From positions 1 through 13,213 of the forward strand of contig DITR01000134.1 in NCBI GenBank assembly GCA_002422175.1: a DNA stretch of 13,213 bases. The letters run 5' to 3'. Positions 1-7,031 of this stretch are shown piece after piece. A program made the position numbers and the translations under genes. Source of the DNA: Alcaligenaceae bacterium UBA6179. GTDB lineage: Bacteria > Pseudomonadota > Gammaproteobacteria > Burkholderiales > Burkholderiaceae_B. Every line of letters begins with the position of its first letter. Position 1 is the stretch's first letter. The notes below the pieces were generated by a model. That model was not told the DNA's origin. It saw nothing but the letters and a program-made list of their open reading frames with translations, and searched no databases.

Positions 1-506
1 GTCATGGCCAGCCAAACTTCAGCAAGTAAACGCGCATCAAGCAACGCACCATGAAGCGTTCGGTGTGCATTTGAAACGCCATAACGATCACAAAGTGAAT
101 CAAGGGAGTTACGTTTACCTGGGTGCAAGGAACGGGCATGCAACAATGAATCTGTCACCCCGCTACAAAACTCAATAATAGGTGGCCGCCCTAAACGCGA
201 AAGCTCTGCGTTGAGAAATTTCAAATCAAAAGGGGCATTATGAATAATGAGTTCGGCACCATCGACAAAGGCCAACAGTTCATCAACCTTACTTTCAAAT
301 CGTGGTTTATCAGATAAGAATTCGCTTGATAAACCATGCACATTGAGCGCCCCCAAATCACTTTCACGATCAGGATTTAAATAGGTATGAAAATCTTTAC
401 CTGTGACTAAACGATTGACGACCTCTATGGCACCAATTTCAATCACGCGGTGACCCTGACTTGGATCAAGGCCGGTTGTTTCTGTATCAAGAATGACCCA
501 ACGCAC
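1..506 (-). CDS. dnaQ: DNA polymerase III epsilon subunit (3'-5' proofreading exonuclease), 3' end missing
   Basis: Proofreading subunit of the replicative polymerase: it removes mispaired 3' nucleotides within the Pol III core. 168 codons are visible; the C-terminal part, which in E. coli tethers epsilon to the alpha subunit, lies beyond the left edge. All DEDDh exonuclease motifs are present: Exo I DTETTG with D7 and E9, Exo II HNAPFD at 89-94 with D94, and Exo III HGALLDA at 152-158 with H152 and D157. The region around 144-168 closely resembles E. coli DnaQ. I chose the GTG at 506-504 (MRWVILDTE), which has AAAAGGG about 10 nt upstream; an in-frame TTG at 512-510 is the alternative and adds two residues. 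It begins 27 nt after the RND pump gene on the same strand, so it probably shares its transcript. The identification is secure; only the start is uncertain. Confidence 0.95.
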   Translation of the reverse strand, partial: MRWVILDTETTGLDPSQGHRVIEIGAIEVVNRLVTGKDFHTYLNPDRESDLGALNVHGLSSEFLSDKPRFESKVDELLAFVDGAELIIHNAPFDLKFLNAELSRLGRPPIIEFCSGVTDSLLHARSLHPGKRNSLDSLCDRYGVSNAHRTLHGALLDARLLAEVWLAM

Positions 507-533
507 GAGCAATTTTCCCTTTTAGAATTTAAT

Positions 534-3500
534 TTAGTTTTGATGAGCAGGCTTGTGATGCTCACCTTTTTTTGGCTCGCCTTTTTCTTTACCTCGAATA
601 CTTCGATCTGCAATTAAAGTATAGGCTACAGGCACCACAAACAGCGTTAAAAAAGTACCTAAGGTCAAACCACCTACTAGCACCCAACCAATTTGTTCAC
701 GCGACTCAGCCCCAGCGCCAGTGGCTAGAGCCAGTGGCAGCACACCGAGCACCATTGCACCCGTCGTCATTAAAATGGGGCGCAACCTTAAGACGCTAGC
801 TTGAATCACCGAGTCAAACATATCATGACCCTCTTCACGCAACTGAGTTGCAAACTCAACGATCAAAATGCCATGTTTGGTAATCAAACCTACTAAAGTC
901 ACTAAACCGATTTGACTATATATTGATAGCGTGCCCCCAGATAGCCAGAGTGCAAGCATCGCGCCTGTCATAGAAAGCGGTACTGTAAGCATAATAATAA
1001 AAGGGTTGCGCCAGCTTTCAAATTGTGCAGCCAGCACCAAATAAATAAAAATCAAAGCTAAACCAAACACCACATAAATGCTGCCTGAGGAATCACGAAA
1101 CTCGCGTGACTGACCATCTAAGTCTAACTGCACTGTAGGCGGAAACTCTTGCCTCGCCAGCTTAGTCATTTCATCAAGTACTTCACCCATCGCGTAACCC
1201 GGGTTAATGGTTGCCAACACTTTAACGGCACGCAAACGATTAAAGTGATTAAGGGATTGTGGCGAAACACTTTCTTCTACTTTAACCACATTATCAAGCT
1301 GAACCATTGCACCTGATTTACCTCTCACGTACATATCAGAAATATCACGCGGGTCTGATCGGTCTCGCGGTGCAACCTGCACAACCACGTTATATTGCTC
1401 GCCCTCTTCTTTGTAGCGCGTCACCTGACGCCCGCCTAACATCGACTCAAGTGTTCGGCCAACTGTACTGACATCGACACCCACATCAGCCAGTTTTTCT
1501 CGATCGATTTTGACTCTGAGCTCTGGCGTATTCATACGCAAATCCATCTCGATATTAGCTAGGCCCGGGTATGGTCTTAACTTATTAATGTAAGCCTCTA
1601 CCATGCGGTATAACTCAGGATATGAGGCTTGACTCATCACCACAAACTCAATCGGTCTAGAATTAGCACGCAAACCAAAAGATGGGGGGTTGAGGGGGAA
1701 AGCGCGCACACCCGGCAACTGTGTAAACTGGGGCATCAGTGACTGCGTAATCTCTTGTTGCTTACGTTCGCGCTCTTCCCAAGGTTTTAAACGCAAAATT
1801 GCGAAACCTTCTGTAACTGTTGGGAAGCCAACAATCAGTTGACGAGCAACTGCCTCAGGTACGGTCTCATAAATCGTTTCAATACGTTTTGCATTTTCAA
1901 GTGTATAACTCAGGGTTGCACCTTCAGGTGCTGTGAGCACACCAAAAATAACACCCCGATCTTCAACTGGGGCCAGCTCGCTTTTTACGATAGAAAACAA
2001 GAAAATACTCGACAACGCAACAACGCCACCAACGATCAATACTGACAAACGATGAGACAGTGCCCAGCGCAAACCGCTTTCATAACGTCTAGTTAAGGCA
2101 TTGAGCCAGCCTTCAACCATAATGTAGAGTTTGCCATGCGACTTATTTTGACTCAACATACGAGAGCACATCATCGGTGTCAGTGTGAGTGCCACAAAAC
2201 CTGAAACCAACACAGCGCCGGCAAGCGTTAAGGCAAACTCAATAAATAACCGACCTGTTCGACCGGTAGCAAAAGCAAGTGGCGCATAAACGGTAACCAG
2301 CGTCAATGTCATGGCTACAACAGCAAAACCAATTTCTTTCGACCCTTTTATAGCCGCTTGAACAGGTTCCATACCGTCTTCAATATGCCGGTAAATATTT
2401 TCAAGCACCACAATAGCGTCATCAACTACCAGACCAATGGCCAAAACCATGGCTAATAACGTTAATGTATTGATTGAAAAACCAAACAAATACATGATGC
2501 CGCAGGCACCAATTAACGATACTGGAATGGTCACAATCGGAATTAAACTGGCGCGCACATTACGCAAGAAAAAGAAAATCACCAACACGACTAAGACGAC
2601 TGCTTCACCGATGGTTTTGTAAACTGATTCAATAGATTTTTCAATGAAAACTGAGGTGTCATATGACACAATCAATTCCATACCTTTAGGTAAGTTTTTA
2701 TTGATTTCTGCAACCTCTTGTCTCACTGCTTGTGACAGGTAAAGGGGGTTGGCTGTTGCTTGTTTGATCACACCAATATTGAGGGCGTTAGAACCGTTAT
2801 AACGGGCAGAGATGCGTTCAGTTAAAGGTGCGATTTCAACTTTAGCAAGATCTTTGATACGAACGGGGTAGCCTTGCACATTTGCCACAATAACGTTTTC
2901 AAACTGCTTAACATTTTGTAAGTCGGTTGACGATACGACTGAAAATTCTCTTGTGCTTGACTCAATGCGACCAGCAGGAATTTCAACGTTTTGTGCTCTC
3001 AGTGCATTTTCAATATCTTGTACGGTTAGGTTGTAAGCCGCAAGTTTTTCACGGTCAACAAAAATACGCATAGACGGTGCACGTTCGCCAAAAACACGCA
3101 CTTCAGCCGCACCGGGTAAAACAGACAGACGCGTTTTAATGTATCGATTAATGTAGTCTGACACATACATGGTTGATAAATCAGCTGCTTGAACGGCAAT
3201 ATAAATGATCGGTCGAGAGTCAGCCTCAACTTTTGAGACGATAGGTTCGTCAATATCATCTGGTAACAAGCGACGCGCTCTAGACACTTTATCTCGCACC
3301 TCAGCTGCCGCCGCATCGGGGTTGCGAGATAAATCAAATTTGACATCGATTTGGCTGCGCTCAGAACGGCTGCGCGAAGTCATCACCGAAACACCTTCAA
3401 TGCCTGATATTTGATCTTCTAAGGGTTTGGTAACTTGTGACTCGACCACTTCAGGCGACGCGCCTTTGTAGGTGGTGTCAACCGACACAACCGGTTCATC

Positions 3501-3620
3501 AATATTTGGGTACTCTCTCACACTCAGTCGAGAGTAAGACATCAAACCTATTAATACGACAGCAAGTGACAACACTGATGCAAAAACAGGCCTGCGTACG
3601 CAAATCTCTGAGATTTTCAT
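534..3620 (-). CDS. RND-family multidrug efflux pump, inner-membrane permease (HAE1 type)
   Basis: Proton-driven efflux permease of the AcrB/MexB type, 1028 aa, full length for the family. It has a first membrane helix at about 10-30, a periplasmic porter domain at about 35-335, a helix bundle at about 335-485, a second porter domain at about 550-840 and a last helix bundle at about 845-1005. The proton-relay residues are visible: the Asp pair D400-D401 in GLVVDDAIVVLEN, and K915 in GLITKHGILIVEF, matching Asp407/Asp408 and Lys940 of AcrB. The start codon overlaps the adaptor stop as ATGA and no Shine-Dalgarno is visible, so translation is probably coupled. The hydrophilic C-terminal tail (1006-1028) is rich in Lys, Glu and His. 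Substrate cannot be read from sequence; drugs, detergents or metabolites are all possible. The intact DD/K relay argues against a non-transporting relative. No outer-membrane channel gene is nearby. Confidence 0.93.
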   Translation of the reverse strand: MKISEICVRRPVFASVLSLAVVLIGLMSYSRLSVREYPNIDEPVVSVDTTYKGASPEVVESQVTKPLEDQISGIEGVSVMTSRSRSERSQIDVKFDLSRNPDAAAAEVRDKVSRARRLLPDDIDEPIVSKVEADSRPIIYIAVQAADLSTMYVSDYINRYIKTRLSVLPGAAEVRVFGERAPSMRIFVDREKLAAYNLTVQDIENALRAQNVEIPAGRIESSTREFSVVSSTDLQNVKQFENVIVANVQGYPVRIKDLAKVEIAPLTERISARYNGSNALNIGVIKQATANPLYLSQAVRQEVAEINKNLPKGMELIVSYDTSVFIEKSIESVYKTIGEAVVLVVLVIFFFLRNVRASLIPIVTIPVSLIGACGIMYLFGFSINTLTLLAMVLAIGLVVDDAIVVLENIYRHIEDGMEPVQAAIKGSKEIGFAVVAMTLTLVTVYAPLAFATGRTGRLFIEFALTLAGAVLVSGFVALTLTPMMCSRMLSQNKSHGKLYIMVEGWLNALTRRYESGLRWALSHRLSVLIVGGVVALSSIFLFSIVKSELAPVEDRGVIFGVLTAPEGATLSYTLENAKRIETIYETVPEAVARQLIVGFPTVTEGFAILRLKPWEERERKQQEITQSLMPQFTQLPGVRAFPLNPPSFGLRANSRPIEFVVMSQASYPELYRMVEAYINKLRPYPGLANIEMDLRMNTPELRVKIDREKLADVGVDVSTVGRTLESMLGGRQVTRYKEEGEQYNVVVQVAPRDRSDPRDISDMYVRGKSGAMVQLDNVVKVEESVSPQSLNHFNRLRAVKVLATINPGYAMGEVLDEMTKLARQEFPPTVQLDLDGQSREFRDSSGSIYVVFGLALIFIYLVLAAQFESWRNPFIIMLTVPLSMTGAMLALWLSGGTLSIYSQIGLVTLVGLITKHGILIVEFATQLREEGHDMFDSVIQASVLRLRPILMTTGAMVLGVLPLALATGAGAESREQIGWVLVGGLTLGTFLTLFVVPVAYTLIADRSIRGKEKGEPKKGEHHKPAHQN

Positions 3621-4816
3621 GGCGTTTTTAAGTTATTGGGCGAACTTTGAACAGGTTGGCCTGAAACAGCCGGTACATTTTGATCTGCTTTGGCTTTTTG
3701 CGCGAGGTCTTGAGCAACTACAGAAGCTAAGGGTATGTCGCCTATTACTTTAACAAGCGCTTTGTCGCGAAGACGCTGTATGCCCGCGATAACAACGACA
3801 TCGTCAGGTTTTAAGCCCGTGCGTATTTCAACTAAACCACTGTGCCGCTCACCTGTCGTCACCTCAACTTGTTCAGCACGATCATTTATGACGCGATATA
3901 TGTATTGATTTTGACCCGAGGGCGATAAAGCAGATTCAGGCACCACAAGGGCTGGCGCATCTTGCGTTAAAAGTTGAACCCTGGCAAACATGCCCGGGCG
4001 AAGCTGCCCCGCTTGATTATCAACTGCTGCCCGAACCAAAACTGAACGCCCCCCCGCTTCTACAAGTGGGCTAATTGCAAAGACATCACCCCGAAACCGT
4101 TGATTAGGTAGAGCGTCAACCCTGATCTCAAGCTGTTGACCTGTTTTAACCTGTGCCACATACAGCTCTGGCAAACGAAAATCAACCTTAAGTTTTTGAA
4201 TCGACTCGAGTGGGGCCAAATCAAGACCTGGGCTGACGTATTCGCCAATTGATACAGAACGCAAACCAATCACCCCATCAAATGGTGCATTGATGCGCAT
4301 TTTTTCAAGTTTAGCTTGTGCTAAATCAACAGCAGCTTGCTGAACTTTAAGACTATTTGATGCGTCGTCTCTGGCCTCTTTGCTAACAAAACCTTCAGAA
4401 AAAAGCTGTTTGGCGCGGTTTTGTCTGCCTTGTGCAATCGCTAAACTGGCACGCGCTTGTTCAAGTTCGGCGCGCGCAACGGCATCATCGAGTTTAAATA
4501 ACAACTGATCTTTGACGACAGGCTGGCCTTCTTTGAAATTAATTTCAGCAATACGCCCAGTTTGCTCAGCACGCAACATAACAGACTCATCAGACTTTAA
4601 AGACCCCACAGCCGTTAAACCTTTCGCAAAAGGTATCAGCTCAGCCTGTGCGACTTCAACGGGTGTTGCTCGCGTTACAGGTGGGGTTACTGTCGCACTT
4701 TTTGCGGGTACGGCACTCGGTGTTGATGACATCAATAATTTAGGGCCAAACCAACCAACCCCAATACCGACAATCAATATCGCTATAGGCAAGGCCCAGC
4801 GTATATATTTTTTCAT
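3617..4816 (-). CDS. RND efflux periplasmic adaptor (membrane fusion protein, AcrA/MexE type)
   Basis: Adaptor of the tripartite pump; it links the inner-membrane permease to an outer-membrane channel across the periplasm. 399 aa. The N-terminus has Lys-Lys-Tyr followed by a hydrophobic stretch at about 8-29 and no lipobox cysteine, so it looks like an uncleaved inner-membrane anchor rather than a lipoprotein. Regions in order: first lipoyl half at about 79-112, an Ala/Gln/Leu-rich coiled-coil hairpin at about 113-175, second lipoyl half at about 177-197 (APFDGVIGLRSVSIGEYVSPG region), beta-barrel at about 205-285 and a membrane-proximal domain at about 288-355, then a Pro/Gln-rich tail. Its ATG overlaps the rnhA stop as ATGA, and its own stop overlaps the permease ATG the same way. 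I see no good Shine-Dalgarno, which supports translational coupling. Confidence 0.92.
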   Translation of the reverse strand: MKKYIRWALPIAILIVGIGVGWFGPKLLMSSTPSAVPAKSATVTPPVTRATPVEVAQAELIPFAKGLTAVGSLKSDESVMLRAEQTGRIAEINFKEGQPVVKDQLLFKLDDAVARAELEQARASLAIAQGRQNRAKQLFSEGFVSKEARDDASNSLKVQQAAVDLAQAKLEKMRINAPFDGVIGLRSVSIGEYVSPGLDLAPLESIQKLKVDFRLPELYVAQVKTGQQLEIRVDALPNQRFRGDVFAISPLVEAGGRSVLVRAAVDNQAGQLRPGMFARVQLLTQDAPALVVPESALSPSGQNQYIYRVINDRAEQVEVTTGERHSGLVEIRTGLKPDDVVVIAGIQRLRDKALVKVIGDIPLASVVAQDLAQKAKADQNVPAVSGQPVQSSPNNLKTP

Positions 4817-5322
4817 GTTGATTGCAATGCTTTAAGAACACCTTGATTAGCCAATTGATCGGCACGTTCGTTACCGACATCACCTGCGTGACCTCTCACC
4901 CATCGCCACTGAACTTGACGCTCACTCACTAATACATCAAGAGCCTGCCAAAGATCTGCATTTTTAACGGGTTTACGATCCGCTGTTTTCCATTGACGGC
5001 GCTTCCAGTTCGGTAACCACTCGGTCATACCTTTATGAACATACTGTGAATCAGTATGCAAAATAATGCGTGTGTCAGGTTTAACTGCCTCAAGCGCTTT
5101 TAAAACAGCCATCATTTCCATACGATTATTGGTGGTGTGCGCTTCACCACCACAAAACGTTTGCTCTTTACCTTCTATATTTAACAACACACCCCAGCCA
5201 CCTACCCCAGGGTTGCCTTTGCAAGCCCCATCTGTCCACGCGTTGACGTGTTGGTCTGTGGTGGGTACAGTTGTGATGGGCAAATCAATTAATTCGAGTT
5301 GGGTTGGTGTTGTGTAATTCAT
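4813..5322 (-). CDS. rnhA: Ribonuclease HI
   Basis: Degrades the RNA strand of RNA-DNA hybrids in the cytoplasm, important for R-loop removal. 169 aa. The type 1 RNase H active site is complete: D31 (in TDGACKGNPG), E69 (in NRMEM), D91 (in HTDSQYV) and D155 (in NERADQLA), with H145 in RGHAGDVGNE. Compared with the 155-residue E. coli enzyme (Asp10/Glu48/Asp70/Asp134/His124) the numbering is shifted by 21, so this protein has about 21 extra residues at its N-terminus. No alternative start codon sits closer to the fold, and the ATG overlaps the methyltransferase stop as ATGA, so the extension is probably real. An AAAGG lies just upstream of the ATG. It neighbours a YafS-like gene as in E. coli, but its usual partner dnaQ is displaced by the RND pair. 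Confidence 0.97.
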   Translation of the reverse strand: MNYTTPTQLELIDLPITTVPTTDQHVNAWTDGACKGNPGVGGWGVLLNIEGKEQTFCGGEAHTTNNRMEMMAVLKALEAVKPDTRIILHTDSQYVHKGMTEWLPNWKRRQWKTADRKPVKNADLWQALDVLVSERQVQWRWVRGHAGDVGNERADQLANQGVLKALQST

Positions 5323-6134
5323 GAACCTTTTTGCTCAGACAGCGTTTCTGTGATTGATTGGGTCATATTACGAGATTTTTGATACGTTGCACCGACTGTT
5401 TGGCGCGAATGACGTCGTTTTTTTTGTCGCTGCCAATTTGGGGTAATTAAATGCATACTCGCAACTTTTTTAACAGCTGACACCACATATACTGCGCCAA
5501 ATATTGGCCACCAACGATCACCGGCAGGTTCCATAAACGTAAACCGATTGAGCCATTTTTGTGATTTCAACGCTGGGGCGTAGCACCCAAAATGACCCCG
5601 ATCAATTTCGAATGAAAGCAACCTAAGCCAATCTTTAATTTTATTGGGGGCAACATCATCTTCTAAGCAAGCGGGTAGCCAGGGTTTTAAAAAGGGTAAA
5701 TGATGACGAAACCCCCACAAACTTAAGGGGTTGAAACCTGAAATAACCACGCGCCCCTCTGGCACCAAGACGCGGTGTGCTTCTCTTAGCACGGCATGTT
5801 GATCTTGAGAGCACTCAAGCGCGTGAGGCAAAATCAATAAGTCGATACTGTTACTATCAAAAGGTAAATACTCTGGCTCTGCAACAACACTTGCCTGCCA
5901 AGTACTTGCAATAGACGGCTCGATTAACGTTTGACCCACATAAGCTTTGAAGGGCATGCGATTTTGACGTAATAAGTTAACTTGAGGTAGACCAACCTGT
6001 ATCGCTCTATAGCCAAACACATCTGCCACAAGGGCATCAATTTTTAATTGCTCCCATTTCAACGCATATTGACCCATATCGGTGTCAAACCAGCTTTGCA
6101 GTTCTACAATCGGTTGTTGGGAATTTGGAACCAT
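5319..6134 (-). CDS. YafS-like class I SAM-dependent methyltransferase family protein
   Basis: 271 aa, related to E. coli YafS by recollection: both share a VVISGFNP segment (here 129-136) and a basic C-terminal segment ending RQ(A/T)VGAT (here 244-250), and both sit beside rnhA. Motifs resembling a Rossmann-type methyltransferase are visible: LPFDSNSIDLLILPHALE (90-107) and the REAHRVLVPEGRVVISGF region (117-134). The nucleotide-binding motif I is degenerate: around 45-53 it reads IQVGLPQVN with only one of the expected glycines. Activity is therefore uncertain and the substrate is unknown. A basic stretch at about 235-245 could bind nucleic acid, which is inference. The chosen ATG at 6134 leaves 14 nt to the divergent gloB start; an internal ATG at 6077 (Met20) is possible but would remove residues likely to belong to the fold. 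Confidence 0.85.
   Translation of the reverse strand: MVPNSQQPIVELQSWFDTDMGQYALKWEQLKIDALVADVFGYRAIQVGLPQVNLLRQNRMPFKAYVGQTLIEPSIASTWQASVVAEPEYLPFDSNSIDLLILPHALECSQDQHAVLREAHRVLVPEGRVVISGFNPLSLWGFRHHLPFLKPWLPACLEDDVAPNKIKDWLRLLSFEIDRGHFGCYAPALKSQKWLNRFTFMEPAGDRWWPIFGAVYVVSAVKKVASMHLITPNWQRQKKRRHSRQTVGATYQKSRNMTQSITETLSEQKGS
6082..6110 (+). promoter_or_regulatory. Possible gloB promoter inside the methyltransferase coding region
   Basis: A GTGTCA -35-like hexamer (6082-6087, 4 of 6 to TTGACA) and a TACAAT -10-like hexamer (6105-6110, 5 of 6 to TATAAT) are separated by exactly 17 bp, about 39 nt upstream of the gloB ATG. The divergent start codons leave no room for a promoter between them, so a site inside the opposite gene is expected. 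It is a pattern match only. Confidence 0.35.
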
Positions 6135-6148
6135 GGCATTTAAAACCT

Positions 6149-6964
6149 ATGACAATCAATCAAACTTCAAACTCATCTCTTCATTCGTCTTATCGAATTC
6201 GCCCCATCGCGGCTTTTAACGACAATTACATTTGGCTTATTGATGACGGACATTTTGCCTGCGTGGTTGACCCGGGCGACGCTACACCTGTCATACAAGC
6301 CATTAATCAAGACAACCTTAAATTAACCCATATTTTACTCACCCACCACCATCATGACCATGTGGGCGGCGTCAATACTCTAGTAAAAGCCTTTGGCGCT
6401 CAAGTCTGGGGGCCCGCAGGCGAGGTGTTACCGCATTGCGATCACGCGCTTGTTGAGAACGATCAGGTTTTCTTAGATCAACCTGATTTGACTTTCAAAG
6501 TGCTCGACATTCCGGGTCATACAGCAGGGCATATTGCGTTTACGGGTTTAATTAACGAACAACCTGTCGTCTTTTGTGGTGACACGCTTTTCGCAGGTGG
6601 CTGCGGCCGCATATTTGAAGGCACTCCGGCCCAAATGTTTGAGTCTCTTAACAAACTGGCACAGCTTTCAGGCGAAACAAGGGTATATTGTGCCCATGAA
6701 TACACGCTGGCAAATCTCAAGTTTGCACTGGCTGTCGAGCCTCATAATGCGCAATTAATGGCCCGTTATGAAGATACGCAAACACTGCGTCGCGATCGGT
6801 TGCCCACCGTGCCCTCTACCATTGCCATTGAACGGGCAACCAACCCTTTTTTACGGGTGCAGGAACCCACGGTTTATCAATCTGCACAACATCATCAAGC
6901 TCATGCTGAGCACCAACCCGTTGAAACATTTACGATTTTAAGAAATTGGAAAAATAATTTTTAG
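6149..6964 (+). CDS. gloB: Hydroxyacylglutathione hydrolase (glyoxalase II)
   Basis: Second enzyme of the glyoxalase pathway: hydrolyses S-D-lactoylglutathione to D-lactate and glutathione, completing methylglyoxal detoxification in the cytosol. 271 aa, metallo-beta-lactamase fold. The binuclear metal site is complete: THHHHDH at 65-71, H124 within HTAGH, D145 in FCGDTLF and H183 in CAHEYT. The C-terminal glyoxalase II domain includes the ATNPFLR motif at 230-236, which separates true GloB from general MBL hydrolases. I chose the ATG at 6149; an in-frame TTG at 6125 would add eight residues and overlap the start of the divergent methyltransferase gene. The N-terminus before YRIRPIAAFNDNYIW is a little longer than usual. 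Only 67 nt separate it from mltD, the order seen in reverse in E. coli (mltD-gloB). Confidence 0.96.
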   Translation: MTINQTSNSSLHSSYRIRPIAAFNDNYIWLIDDGHFACVVDPGDATPVIQAINQDNLKLTHILLTHHHHDHVGGVNTLVKAFGAQVWGPAGEVLPHCDHALVENDQVFLDQPDLTFKVLDIPGHTAGHIAFTGLINEQPVVFCGDTLFAGGCGRIFEGTPAQMFESLNKLAQLSGETRVYCAHEYTLANLKFALAVEPHNAQLMARYEDTQTLRRDRLPTVPSTIAIERATNPFLRVQEPTVYQSAQHHQAHAEHQPVETFTILRNWKNNF

Positions 6965-6980
6965 TTTTTTTATTGTGAAT

Positions 6981-6996
6981 TATCAAGCACTTGATA
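6981..6996. repeat. Perfect 7-bp-arm palindrome between gloB and mltD, operator-like
   Basis: TATCAAG-CA-CTTGATA is a perfect inverted repeat in the 67-nt gap. The 2-nt centre is too short for a good hairpin and no T-run follows, so it looks more like a protein-binding dyad than a terminator. Its right arm contains TTGATA (6991-6996), a good -35-like hexamer, with TAAGAT (7015-7020) 18 bp further on. If that is the mltD promoter, the dyad would overlap the -35. Function is inferred only. Confidence 0.45.
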
Positions 6997-7031
6997 TGAA
7001 CTTGAAAATGAATTTAAGATGAATACTTGAG

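Noticed and set aside
3026..3346. 106-codon frame on the minus strand inside the RND permease gene
   Set aside because: It lies wholly within the permease in another frame and the same strand; the product has no recognisable domain, whereas the permease frame is continuous with family motifs.
4512..4835. 107-codon plus-strand frame across the adaptor start
   Set aside because: Antisense shadow of the adaptor gene, no Shine-Dalgarno or domain.
6125..6148. TTG start extending gloB by eight residues
   Set aside because: It would overlap the divergent methyltransferase start, uses a rare start codon and adds nothing seen in glyoxalase II; ATG 6149 is simpler.
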